This document shows positions 16,076 through 24,338 of a stretch of DNA of 64,000 nucleotides, one piece after another. The stretch lies in the NCBI GenBank assembly GCA_963800065.1, contig CAWCZO010000009.1, positions 186,001 through 250,000 of the forward strand. The letters are read 5' to 3'. The first letter of the stretch is position 1; every line of letters starts with the position of its first letter. This stretch comes from CAWJFJ01 sp963800065 (lineage in GTDB: Bacteria > Actinomycetota > Acidimicrobiia > Acidimicrobiales > UBA8190). Position numbers and translations under genes: made by a program. The notes under the pieces were generated by a model. It was not told the DNA's origin and ran no database searches. It saw only the letters and a list, made by a program, of their open reading frames with translations.

Positions 16076-16938
16076 CCGATGAAGCGCAGGATGTGGTCGT
16101 TCACGACGCCCGGTTGCTCGACCTGGAGGAAGTGTCCCGCCTGCGCCACCGTCACCTGTTCCGAGCCCGGTGACAGGAACGGCAGAACGTCCCCCACGGC
16201 ATCGAGGGCCAGACACCCGTCGTCGGCACCGTGGAGGTACAAAGTGGGCTGGGGCGGGCTCCCCGCCGTGGCGGTCTGGGCGGCGGCGTAGCCGGGGTCG
16301 TGGAGGGAGGGATCGAACATGGCCCGGTAGTAGCCGATGGCCGCGGCCAGGTTGTCCGGGTCCCCAATGGCCTCCTTCACCCTGGCCACGTCCCAGGAGG
16401 CGTCATATCCGGGTGACCAGTCCGCCCACAGGCCGTCGATGAAGGCATGGTCGTCGAGGGACACCGCCGCCTCGGCCAGTGGAGTCTGGAAGACGAAGAT
16501 GTAGAAGCTCCGCTTGAGCTGTGCATAGGTGAGGAACGATGTGGCCATCGCCGCCAACGGTGGCACGGCCATCGTCACCACCCGGCTCCAACGGGTCGGC
16601 TGGTGCACGGCTGCCCCGGTGGCGGCGGCCGCCCCCCAGTCGTGGCCGATGATCACCGCCCTCCCGTCGCCGCCCAAGCTCTCGTGCAGTGCACCGGCAT
16701 CGGCGGCGAGCGCTCCGGTCTGGTACCGGCCGTCGACGGGGACCTGGGTGGGTGCGTAACCGCGCATCCAGGGTGCCACCGCGTGGTACCCGGCATCGCC
16801 CAATGCGGGCAGCAGATGCCGCCAGGTGTGGGCCGAGTCCGGGAAGCCGTGGAGACACAGGGCGAGCGGTCCGCCGGCGGGCCCGGTTTCGAGGTAGGAG
16901 AACTCCACGTCGTTGGCTTTTACACTTCGTTCCTTCAT
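16066..16938 (-). CDS. Alpha/beta hydrolase, epoxide-hydrolase-like
   Basis: 290 residues. The oxyanion-hole motif HGFPDS (about 30-35) and nucleophile elbow GHDWGA (Asp near 97) are those of epoxide hydrolases and haloalkane dehalogenases, which use Asp rather than Ser. The His is in AQAGHFLQVEQP and the acid probably in LHGADDGCL. The cap domain (about 135-205) contains Tyr residues in YYRAMFD. ATG 16938 is six bases after TACTCT, so leaderless. It stands alone, convergent with mutY. Epoxide or haloalkane hydrolysis is the likely chemistry; the substrate is unknown. Confidence 0.82.
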   Translation of the reverse strand: MKERSVKANDVEFSYLETGPAGGPLALCLHGFPDSAHTWRHLLPALGDAGYHAVAPWMRGYAPTQVPVDGRYQTGALAADAGALHESLGGDGRAVIIGHDWGAAAATGAAVHQPTRWSRVVTMAVPPLAAMATSFLTYAQLKRSFYIFVFQTPLAEAAVSLDDHAFIDGLWADWSPGYDASWDVARVKEAIGDPDNLAAAIGYYRAMFDPSLHDPGYAAAQTATAGSPPQPTLYLHGADDGCLALDAVGDVLPFLSPGSEQVTVAQAGHFLQVEQPGVVNDHILRFIGSP

Positions 16939-16944
16939 GGAGGC

Positions 16945-16950
16945 AGAGTA
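16945..16950 (-). promoter_or_regulatory. -10 box TACTCT of leaderless hydrolase gene
   Basis: TACTCT on the reverse strand, 6-base spacer, ATG 16938. Confidence 0.5.
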
Positions 16951-17077
16951 GTGTCAGAAGGACCAGAGACCTCTTCGGTCCACGTCTCGGGCCGGCACCC
17001 TGGTCGGTGACGACAGGAGACGACGAAGGGGAGGCGAGACCGGAGGGGGTCGTACGCTGCAAGTCACATTTTTCGGC

Positions 17078-17908
17078 GTGCGGGGTTCGTGCCCGTGTTC
17101 GGGGGCGGGATACGTCCGCTACGGGGGCAACACGTCATGCGTGGCTGTCACCGTGGGGAACGAGCCACCGATCGTCCTCGACCTGGGCACGGGTCTACGG
17201 CCCCTCGGGCTCACGCTCGAGGACCGCTACGGCATCGGGGTGCCGATCGTCATGACGGCACTCCTCACCCACCTGCACTGGGACCACATCATCGGTCTCC
17301 CCTTCTGCGCACCCCTGCTGAGGTCCGGTACCCATATCGAGGTCTACGGGCCTCCGCAGGTCGGCGGCACTCTCCACGACGTGATCGATCGTGTCGTGAT
17401 CCCGCCCTTCTTCCCTGTTCAGGTCAAGGAGCTCCACGGATCCATCGACTTCCACGAGGTGGAGGAGGACGACTTCGCCATCGGGTCGGCCAAGGTCCGG
17501 GTCCGACGTGTCCCCCACGTAGGAACCACTCTCGGTTTCCGCATCGAGGCCGACGGGGCCAGCCTGGCGTTCGTGAGCGACCATCAGACCCCCGCCGACC
17601 ACTGGACCGTGGCTCCGAGCGTGCTCGAACTGTGCGACGGCGCTGATCTCCTCATCCACGACGCCCAGTACACCGACGCCGAGTTCGAGACCAAGTCCAA
17701 CTGGGGCCACTCGACGGTCGGGTACGCCATTCACGTGGCGGCCGAGGCCGGGGCCCGCCGCCTGTCACTGTTCCACCACGACCCCGACCACACTGACGAG
17801 ATCCTCGATCGCCTCGTCGATGAGGCGGGGAAGGCTCCCGGGGCGTCCCGCCTCGAGGCCGTCACGGCGGCCGCCGAAGGATCGACGGTCGATCTCGGTC
17901 ATCGCTGA
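17078..17908 (+). CDS. MBL-fold metallo-hydrolase (RNase Z-like)
   Basis: 276 residues from GTG 17078. Homologues usually begin about seven residues earlier (KVTFWGVRGSCP), and here LQVTFFGVRGSCP is in frame from CTG 17057, so the true start may be that CTG; no upstream ATG exists. Zinc ligands: HLHWDH for the first site, a His in VRRVPHVGTTLG, an Asp in FVSDHQ, and His residues in HDAQYT and WGHSTVGYA. The family includes cyclic phosphodiesterases and PhnP-like enzymes. The GNTSCV segment after the glycine loop is typical. It is followed six bases later by the flavin reductase gene. Confidence 0.82.
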   Translation: MRGSCPCSGAGYVRYGGNTSCVAVTVGNEPPIVLDLGTGLRPLGLTLEDRYGIGVPIVMTALLTHLHWDHIIGLPFCAPLLRSGTHIEVYGPPQVGGTLHDVIDRVVIPPFFPVQVKELHGSIDFHEVEEDDFAIGSAKVRVRRVPHVGTTLGFRIEADGASLAFVSDHQTPADHWTVAPSVLELCDGADLLIHDAQYTDAEFETKSNWGHSTVGYAIHVAAEAGARRLSLFHHDPDHTDEILDRLVDEAGKAPGASRLEAVTAAAEGSTVDLGHR

Positions 17909-17913
17909 CCGAC

Positions 17914-18453
17914 ATGGCGGAAACGGCCCGAGGGGGTCTCGACAACACCGGCCGGCGTGGTCCGGCCCACGGCGACGGGCGGATCTTCGACACCGGACGA
18001 TTCCGCGAGGTCATGGGCCATTTCGCCACGGGAGTGACCATCATCACGGCCATGGAGGACGACGGTCCCGTGGGGTTCACCTGCCAGGCCTTCGCCTCGC
18101 TGTCCCTGGACCCGCCCCTGGTCGCCCTGGCCCCCGGCAAGAGCTCCACCAGCTGGCCCCGCATAGCCCAGGCGGGATCCTTCTGCGTCAACATCCTGGC
18201 CGAGGACCAGGAGGCGCTGTGCCGGGATTTCGCCGTCTCCGGAGGGGACAAGTTCGCCGGCGTCGGATGGCGGATCGCCGGCAACGGCGCACCCCTGCTG
18301 GACGGGGTGCTCGCCTGGTTGGAGTGCGACCTGGTGGCGACCCATGACGCCGGGGACCACGAGCTCGTGATCGGGAGCGTCCACGACATGGGCGTGACCC
18401 GGGGCCGCCCCCTCGTCTACTACCGGGGCGGATTCGGTCGGTTTGAGGCCTGA
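17914..18453 (+). CDS. Flavin reductase-like (FMN-binding split barrel) protein
   Basis: 179 residues. FREVMGHFATGVTIITAMED, then GPVGFTCQAFASLSLDPPLVAL and GSFCVNILAEDQE are the standard flavin reductase-like domain, whose members reduce FMN/FAD with NAD(P)H for a partner monooxygenase. The last 30 residues carry HELVIGSVHDMG and PLVYYRGGFGRFE, also standard. Start ATG 17914 lies six bases after the MBL gene's stop, so they form a two-gene unit. Luciferase-like oxidoreductases at 19593 and 29753 are possible but unproven partners. Confidence 0.86.
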   Translation: MAETARGGLDNTGRRGPAHGDGRIFDTGRFREVMGHFATGVTIITAMEDDGPVGFTCQAFASLSLDPPLVALAPGKSSTSWPRIAQAGSFCVNILAEDQEALCRDFAVSGGDKFAGVGWRIAGNGAPLLDGVLAWLECDLVATHDAGDHELVIGSVHDMGVTRGRPLVYYRGGFGRFEA

Positions 18454-18524
18454 AAGACGCTCAGGGGCGTCGGAGACGCCATCTTCCGGGTCCGGACCGG
18501 GCAGCCACGTGTGAAGGGCCGCAG

Positions 18525-18530
18525 TAGCCT
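18525..18530 (+). promoter_or_regulatory. -10 box TAGCCT of leaderless gene at 18539
   Basis: TAGCCT, 8-base spacer, GTG 18539. Confidence 0.6.
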
Positions 18531-18538
18531 GTGGCGCC

Positions 18539-19090
18539 GTGCCCGAGATCAAGCCCTCCGAGGTGATCAGCGACGTCGTCATCGTCGAGCCCGACTCGCA
18601 TGGCGACGAACGGGGACGCTTCGTCGAGACGTACCGGCGGTCGTGGTTCGCGCTGGGCCGGGAGATGATCCAGGGCAACCGGACCGAGAAGCAGGCCGGC
18701 GCCGTCGTCGGACTCCACTACCACCTGCACCAGGCGGACTACTGGTACGTCCTGCGAGGTCGGGCCCGGGTCGTCCTCCACGACCTCAGGACCGGCTCGC
18801 CCACCGACGGCGCCACGTTGGCGATCGATCTCGACGGCGAGGTCGATCGGGGTGTCTTCATTCCTCCCGGCGTGGCCCACGGATTCGCCTCCCACACCGA
18901 TCTCCTCATGTGGTACCTCGTCGACGGCTACTACAACCCGAACGACGAGTTGGGCGTGGCGTGGGACGACCCCGCTGTGGGCGCCGAGTGGGGAGTGGTC
19001 GCTCCCGTGCTCTCGGCCCGGGACCAGGCGAACCCTCGCCGGGCCGAGATCGATCCCGCCCTGCGGCCGCGCTACGGCCTGCGGACCTGA
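18539..19090 (+). CDS. dTDP-4-dehydrorhamnose 3,5-epimerase family protein
   Basis: 183 residues, RmlC-like cupin. PDSHGDERGRFVETYRRSWF is the family N-terminal motif; GAVVGLHYHLHQADYWYVLRGRARVV gives the cupin strand with the catalytic His; FIPPGVAHGFASHTDLLMWYLVDGYYNPNDE carries the other cupin His and the Tyr-rich lid. Length matches RmlC. It should epimerise C3/C5 of a dTDP-4-keto sugar, although no rmlA, B or D is nearby, so a related nucleotide-sugar isomerase is possible. GTG start set by the leaderless box. Confidence 0.85.
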   Translation: MPEIKPSEVISDVVIVEPDSHGDERGRFVETYRRSWFALGREMIQGNRTEKQAGAVVGLHYHLHQADYWYVLRGRARVVLHDLRTGSPTDGATLAIDLDGEVDRGVFIPPGVAHGFASHTDLLMWYLVDGYYNPNDELGVAWDDPAVGAEWGVVAPVLSARDQANPRRAEIDPALRPRYGLRT

Positions 19091-19174
19091 ATCGGCGGGG
19101 TGGTTGTGGAGCGATCGTGGGCAGGTGGCGCACCCCGGCTGGACTCGGGTGGCGGGAACCGGCACTCTGGCCAG

Positions 19175-19582
19175 GTGGACGAGTCGCGACAATGGGTCGA
19201 GTTCGGCCGGTGGCTGGTCGAGCAGCGTGAGGAACGCGGTCTGCGTCGGCGCGACGCGGCGCGCCGGGCCAAGATCTCCGAGGCCCTGTGGCGCGATCTC
19301 GAGACCGGCCGCAAGGAGGCCATCGGCGGCATCAGGCTGCTTCCCAACCCCAGCCAAGATGTTCTCGAGCGGGTGGCGAGCGCCTTGGAGCTACCGGTCG
19401 AGGACGTCCTGGCCCGGGTGGGGAGGGCCACCTCGGCCCGACGGCGCCTGTCACCCGCCGACTCACCCAAGACGGACGACGACGGCTCCCTACTGGCGGT
19501 CAAGATGAGGCGCCTGTCCGATCGCGACCGGACCCTGATCGAGCGTCTGGTCGACGCCATGCTCGAGCACGAGGATCGATAG
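19175..19582 (+). CDS. XRE-family helix-turn-helix regulator
   Basis: 135 residues from GTG 19175, preceded by CACTCT and a 6-base spacer. A longer in-frame start at 19100 would add a Gly/Arg-rich stretch unlike the family. The HTH lies at about residues 8-75: FGRWLVEQREERGLRRRDAA, then KISEALWRDLETGRKEAIGG, then VLERVASALELPVEDVLARVG. The C-terminal helix (MRRLSDRDRTLIERLVDAML) is typical of dimerising XRE proteins. Ends 10 bases before the luciferase-like gene. Target unknown. Confidence 0.78.
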   Translation: MDESRQWVEFGRWLVEQREERGLRRRDAARRAKISEALWRDLETGRKEAIGGIRLLPNPSQDVLERVASALELPVEDVLARVGRATSARRRLSPADSPKTDDDGSLLAVKMRRLSDRDRTLIERLVDAMLEHEDR

Positions 19583-19592
19583 CGGGTCCTCC

Positions 19593-20843
19593 GTGCGATT
19601 TGGCATCTTCTACGAGCACCAGTTACCGCGTCCATGGGGTCCGGACGACGAGTACATCTTGCTCAGGAACGCTCTGGACCAGGTGGACCTGGCCGACACC
19701 CTGGGTTTCGACTTCGTCTGGGCCGTCGAGCACCATTTTCTCGAGGAGTATTCCCATTCGTCGGCCCCTGAAGTTTTCCTCGCGGCCGCCAGTCAGCGGA
19801 CCAGTCGCATCCGGCTCGGTCACGGCATCGTCCAGCTCCCGGTCGGCTTCAATCACCCGGCCCGGGTGGCCGAGAGGATCGCCACCCTCGACCTGGTCTC
19901 GGACGGTCGGGTGGAGTTCGGTACGGGCGAGTCGAGCTCGGAGGCGGAGCTGGTGGGATTCGGCGTCGATCGGACCACCAAGAGGGCCCAGTGGCACGAG
20001 GCGCTCGATGTCGTTACCCGATTGCTGGTCGAAGAACCGTTCGCCGGCTACGACGGTGACTTCGTCCACATGCCGCCACGCAACCTGGTACCGAAGTCCC
20101 GTCAACGACCCCACCCTCCACTGTGGGTCGCCTGCAGCCGCCGTGAGTCGATCCATCTGGCCGCCACCATGGGCATAGGGGCACTCACCTTCTCGTTCAT
20201 CGAGGCGGCCGAAGCCAGGGCCTGGGTGGACGACTATTACGCCACCATCAGCTCTACCGAGTGCGTTCCCGCCGGCTTCGCCGTCAACGGGAATCTCGCA
20301 TGCGTGCTGCCACTGATGTGCCACTCAGACGAAGCCACCGCCATCGACCGGGGTATCGACGGGAGCCATTTCTTCGGTTACTCGCTGGCTCACTACTACG
20401 TCTTCGGTGTGCACAAGCCCGGAGTCACCAACGTCTGGGAGGAGTTCGAAGCCAATCGCCACCGGTTCGGATTCAGCCGGGACATCGCGTCCCGCACCGG
20501 CCAGCCTCTCGGCGCCCAGCTCATGGAAAAAGGGCTCGGCTCACTGCGGGGTGCCGTCGGCACCCCGGCACAGATCAGGGAGCTGGTGCGGGCATACGAG
20601 GACGCCGGGGTCGACCAGTTGATCTTCGTGAGCCAGGCGGGGAGGAATCGCCACGAGGACGTCTGCGAGTCGCTCGAGCTCTTCGCCCGGGAGGTGATGC
20701 CCGAGTTCCGGGACCGGGCGGAGGCCGGTGAGGCCAGCAAGGCCCGACGGCTGGCTCCGGCGGTGGAGGCCGCTCTGGCCCGCCGCCCGCCCGCCCGCCC
20801 GGTTCCGGCGGGGTACGCCTTTCCCGCCACTCCGGCATTCTGA
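19593..20843 (+). CDS. Luciferase-like (LLM class) flavin/F420 oxidoreductase
   Basis: 416 residues, TIM-barrel luciferase-like fold. Typical segments: RFGIFYEHQLPRPW at the start, DFVWAVEHHFLEEYSHSSAP, RIRLGHGIVQLPVGFNHPAR, TLDLVSDGRVEFGTGES and, near the end, GTPAQIRELVRAYEDAGVDQ. Members use reduced FMN or F420 to oxidise diverse substrates, and these cofactors cannot be told apart by eye. The GTG start follows the XRE gene by 10 bases. The last 50 residues are Ala/Pro/Arg-rich and not part of the barrel. Probably cytoplasmic; substrate unknown. Confidence 0.85.
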   Translation: MRFGIFYEHQLPRPWGPDDEYILLRNALDQVDLADTLGFDFVWAVEHHFLEEYSHSSAPEVFLAAASQRTSRIRLGHGIVQLPVGFNHPARVAERIATLDLVSDGRVEFGTGESSSEAELVGFGVDRTTKRAQWHEALDVVTRLLVEEPFAGYDGDFVHMPPRNLVPKSRQRPHPPLWVACSRRESIHLAATMGIGALTFSFIEAAEARAWVDDYYATISSTECVPAGFAVNGNLACVLPLMCHSDEATAIDRGIDGSHFFGYSLAHYYVFGVHKPGVTNVWEEFEANRHRFGFSRDIASRTGQPLGAQLMEKGLGSLRGAVGTPAQIRELVRAYEDAGVDQLIFVSQAGRNRHEDVCESLELFAREVMPEFRDRAEAGEASKARRLAPAVEAALARRPPARPVPAGYAFPATPAF

Positions 20844-20920
20844 CCTGGACGGCGTCCCGGGGACGGCAGCGGTGGTGCCCGCGATACCCATCGGGCGCCG
20901 CTTTGGCTTGAATGGTGGGG

Positions 20921-21868
20921 ATGACCGCCGTCTTCGTGGTCGGAGCAATCGCCGTGGTCGGAGCCGTTGTCGCCCGAGTGACTTGGCGGCGGCCCGGCGA
21001 CGAGCGTCACTCCATCCAGAGTCACCAGCAGACCCTGGAGACCTTGCGCTCGATGTCGGACCGCCGCCCGGCCGTCCAGCGCGACAGGGCGGCCGGCACG
21101 GGCCCCGAGCCGGGTGGCGTCTCGGCCCGGGCTCCCAGGTCGGGGACGGGGCCCGCCCACGCCTCACCGTCGGGAGCGGTCCGGGCGAACCCGGCGCGGC
21201 CGGGTTCGGTGCGGGCGCCGGCGCCCACTACGTCGAACGGCAACGGGCACGACGAGTTCGTGTTCGTCGACGATGGCGCCGCGGCGCAGGGTCCCCGGCC
21301 CGGCGCGTCCGCCCGAACGTCGGCACTGGCATTGTCCAGAGGCCTGCCGCGTGGGGGGCGGGGATACGGTCGGGGCTGGGCTCCCCGGGGTCGCAGCCGG
21401 AACCGCATCGTCCCGGTGGCACTCGCCGTCGTAGTCCTCGCCGCCGTGGTGACCATCGCCGTGGTCCTGGCTCCGTCGCACCCGATCCATACGGCGCAGC
21501 ATCCCTCCACGCGGGCGAAGACGTCGGCTCGCACCAAGAATCCGCCCCCCACGGTGACGGTGCCACCCGAGGTGCAGCCGTCGACGTCCACGGCCGACAC
21601 GGCGGTGTACAGCGTTCCGTCGAGTGCATATACCGTCGGCCTCCAGGCCACCGGTCCGTGCTGGGTAGAGGCAACCGAGACGTCGACCGGGAACGTCGTA
21701 TGGACCGGGACCCTCTCATCGGGTCAGAACCGCTCCATTCCCGCCACCGGAAGCCTGGTCCTCCGTCTGGGGGCGGCGAATGACGTCAGCGTCACTCTGA
21801 ACGGCCAGCCGGTGCTTCTCCCGGTGGGGTTCCATTCGCCGTTCGACATGAGCTTCGGCTCGACCTGA
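20921..21868 (+). CDS. Membrane protein with RodZ-type C-terminal domain
   Basis: 315 residues from ATG 20921. Two hydrophobic segments: residues about 3-22 (AVFVVGAIAVVGAVV) and about 165-190 (IVPVALAVVVLAAVVTIAVV). Between them lies a Pro/Gly/Arg-rich low-complexity stretch. The outer part ends with YTVGLQATGPCWVEATETST, then TGTLSSGQNRSI and VLRLGAANDVSVTLNGQPV, which matches the DUF4115 domain at the C-terminus of RodZ. RodZ's N-terminal HTH is absent, replaced by the first membrane segment. It may be a cell-shape or envelope protein. No partner gene nearby. Confidence 0.65.
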   Translation: MTAVFVVGAIAVVGAVVARVTWRRPGDERHSIQSHQQTLETLRSMSDRRPAVQRDRAAGTGPEPGGVSARAPRSGTGPAHASPSGAVRANPARPGSVRAPAPTTSNGNGHDEFVFVDDGAAAQGPRPGASARTSALALSRGLPRGGRGYGRGWAPRGRSRNRIVPVALAVVVLAAVVTIAVVLAPSHPIHTAQHPSTRAKTSARTKNPPPTVTVPPEVQPSTSTADTAVYSVPSSAYTVGLQATGPCWVEATETSTGNVVWTGTLSSGQNRSIPATGSLVLRLGAANDVSVTLNGQPVLLPVGFHSPFDMSFGST

Positions 21869-21916
21869 GCGGCGGGGTCGACGCCGTCGAGGCGCCGTTC
21901 GGTTCGAGGCCGGCGA

Positions 21917-24196
21917 TCAGACCGACTCGGCGAGTCCGACGGCGTCGAGGATGAAGGCCAGGACGAAGGCCTCGTCGCGCCAGGCGTCGTAACGGCCCGA
22001 GGGTCCGGCGTGTCCGGCGCTCAGCTCGACCTTGAACAACACCCGGTTGGACGGATCAGCGGCCCGGAGCTTCTGCACCCACTTGGTCGGCTCCCAGTAA
22101 CCGACCCGGGGATCCTCCAGTCCGGCGGTCACCAACATGGCGGGGTAGTGAATGGGACGCACATTGTCGTACGGGCTGTATGACTTCATCACGGCGTAGA
22201 CGTCGGGATCGTCACCGGGGTTTCCCCACTCGTCCCATTCGATGACCGTCAGAGGCAGGGTGTCGTCGAGAATCGTGGTCAGGCAGTCGACGAAGGGTAC
22301 TTCGGCCACCATGGCCCGGAAGGCCTCGGGCGCCAGATTGGCGACGGCGCCGATGAGGAGACCCCCGGCTGAGCCTCCGCGGGCCACCATTCGATCGGCG
22401 CTGGTCCATCCCGCATCCACCAGATGACGGGCACAGGCGACAAAATCGGTGAACGTGTTGGGCTTGGCCAGGAGCTTCCCGCCCTCGTACCACCTCCGCC
22501 CCAGCTCACCACCCCCCCGGACGTGGGCGATGGCGAAGATGAAACCGCGTTCGAGGAGGCTGAGGCGGAACGTCGAGAAGATGGGGTCGATGCTGTGCTC
22601 GTAGGCGCCATAGCCGTAGAGGAGACAGGGCGCCGAACCGTCCAGTGGGGTGTCACGGCGGTACACCACGGACACGGGGACCCGTGTCCCATCGGGAGCG
22701 GTGGACCACAGGCGCTCGGTAACGTAGGCGGCGGGATCGTATCCACCCAGAACGGGCTGTCGCTTGCGGAGCACGGCACTGCCATCGTCCATGTGGAGGT
22801 CGTAGACGGTTCGCGGCGTGACGAGCGACGAGTAGTCGTAGCGAAGCGTGTTGCTCGCGAATTCCGGATTCGGCCCTCCCCATGATGCCGACGGCGTCTC
22901 GGTGATGGGAACGAAGGTCCCCCCGGACAGGGGCCGCTCCCAGAGAGGTCGGTCATCGGGAAGCGCGATGACCCGAATGCGCGGGTCGCCGTCGATCCGC
23001 TCGTAACAGACGAGATGGCGGGCGAAGACGTCGATCCCTTCGAGGCGGACGTCGCCTCGATGAGGGATCAACTCGGTCCAACGGTTCCGACCGGGATCCG
23101 ACGCCGGTGCGGCGACGAGCCTGAAGTTCTCGGCCGAGTCGTTGGTGAGAAGAAGGAACGTCGTGCCGTGGTGCTCGATCTGGTACTCGACCCCTCGCTG
23201 TCGTCTCTCGACCATGCGTGGGACGGCATCAGGCTGGTCGGCCGGGATGACACGGACCTCGCTCGTGACCTTGGAGCTCAACTCGAGAAGGACGAACGCC
23301 CCGTCCTTGGTCCGCTCCACACCGAGATGGAAGCGCTCGTCGGGCTCCTCGTGAACGAGGATGTCCTGGACCTCTTCCTCACCCAAGCGGTGACGCCAGA
23401 GCTGGTAGGTGCGGTTGGCGGCGTCAGGGCGCGTATAGAAGACCGTCTCGTTGTCGTTGGCCCAGGCCACGCCGTACGAGGTCCCTTGGATCTCGTCGGG
23501 GGCGTCGGTGCCGGTGGACAGGTCCCGTATCCGCAACGTGAACCGCTCATCGCCGGTGACGTCCACGGCGTAGGCCAGTCGGGTGTGTCCTGGACTCACA
23601 GACAGGTTGGCGACGTCGAAGTAGGCGCCGTCACCGGCGAGAAGGTTCTCGTCGAGGAGGATCTGTTCGTCGGGCCAGGTCCCGAGGTCGGCCCCGTCGT
23701 CGGCCTCCGCCGTCCCGGGGGGAGTGGTCGGATCGCGTCCCTCCCCGTCCACCGGGAGGCGGCAGTGGATGGGGTAGTCGCGCCCTTCGACGGTACGCGT
23801 GTAGTACCACCAGGCGTCCTTGCGCACGGGGACAGAGAGGTCGGTCTCTACGATCCGGGCCCTGATCTCGCCGAAGAGACGCTCGCGGAAGCCGGCCAGG
23901 TGGGCCGACGCCGCCGCCGTAAAGGCGTTCTCGGACTCGAGCAGATCGAGGACCTCGGTATCGTCCCTGTCGCGCAACCACAACCAGTCGTCGATCCGCC
24001 GGTCGCCGTGGGTCTCGAGAACGGCCGGGCGCCGGGGGGCCACGGGAGGGGCCACAGGGGAGTCCCCCACCAATCCGCCCCCAGGGGGGTCCGGCGGTGG
24101 ATCCGGCGGCTGGGCCGGGGCCAGGGGCGGCCCTGACAGACTCCCGGGGACTCGGGAAGCGCCGTTGGACGAGGCGCCGGGGAGGGAGGGGACCAT
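21917..24196 (-). CDS. ptrB: Oligopeptidase B (S9 prolyl oligopeptidase family)
   Basis: 759 residues. A beta-propeller (about 110-470) is followed by the alpha/beta hydrolase domain. The nucleophile Ser is in ARGGSAGGLLIGA (about residue 608), the Asp in TAGLEDPRVGYWEP and the His in SAGHAGPSGRYD. DTLPLTVIEWDEWGNP and GYWEP segments are typical of oligopeptidase B, which cleaves short peptides after basic residues. The first 45 residues are Pro/Gly-rich and unlike the family; translation may begin later (for example GTG in GGGLVGDSPV), with PRRPAVLETHGDRRIDDWLW as the real N-terminal region. No signal peptide. Monocistronic. Confidence 0.88.
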   Translation of the reverse strand: MVPSLPGASSNGASRVPGSLSGPPLAPAQPPDPPPDPPGGGLVGDSPVAPPVAPRRPAVLETHGDRRIDDWLWLRDRDDTEVLDLLESENAFTAAASAHLAGFRERLFGEIRARIVETDLSVPVRKDAWWYYTRTVEGRDYPIHCRLPVDGEGRDPTTPPGTAEADDGADLGTWPDEQILLDENLLAGDGAYFDVANLSVSPGHTRLAYAVDVTGDERFTLRIRDLSTGTDAPDEIQGTSYGVAWANDNETVFYTRPDAANRTYQLWRHRLGEEEVQDILVHEEPDERFHLGVERTKDGAFVLLELSSKVTSEVRVIPADQPDAVPRMVERRQRGVEYQIEHHGTTFLLLTNDSAENFRLVAAPASDPGRNRWTELIPHRGDVRLEGIDVFARHLVCYERIDGDPRIRVIALPDDRPLWERPLSGGTFVPITETPSASWGGPNPEFASNTLRYDYSSLVTPRTVYDLHMDDGSAVLRKRQPVLGGYDPAAYVTERLWSTAPDGTRVPVSVVYRRDTPLDGSAPCLLYGYGAYEHSIDPIFSTFRLSLLERGFIFAIAHVRGGGELGRRWYEGGKLLAKPNTFTDFVACARHLVDAGWTSADRMVARGGSAGGLLIGAVANLAPEAFRAMVAEVPFVDCLTTILDDTLPLTVIEWDEWGNPGDDPDVYAVMKSYSPYDNVRPIHYPAMLVTAGLEDPRVGYWEPTKWVQKLRAADPSNRVLFKVELSAGHAGPSGRYDAWRDEAFVLAFILDAVGLAESV

Positions 24197-24258
24197 CCCT
24201 AGAAGGGTCCCACAGACCCGGTGACCTGCGGGCGCTTCCCCCTGCTCCCCCCCGTTGT

Positions 24259-24264
24259 TACTAT
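24259..24264 (+). promoter_or_regulatory. Probable -10 of the suf operon promoter
   Basis: TACTAT lies 75 bases before the sufB start, placing the transcription start near 24271, inside the palindrome at 24270-24283. No convincing -35 is seen. Confidence 0.45.
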
Positions 24265-24269
24265 CTAGG

Positions 24270-24283
24270 TAGGAGAAATCCTA
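24270..24283. promoter_or_regulatory. Palindrome at the suf transcription start, candidate operator
   Basis: TAGGA-GAAA-TCCTA, a perfect 5-base inverted repeat in an AT-richer patch, just downstream of TACTAT. The position suits a repressor such as SufR- or Rrf2-type proteins, which control suf operons elsewhere. The regulator is not in this window. Confidence 0.45.
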
Positions 24284-24338
24284 TGATCGATCGTGGGGCG
24301 GCCGCACGAGCGCCCCCACCCACGGTCAGAGGTAGCGA

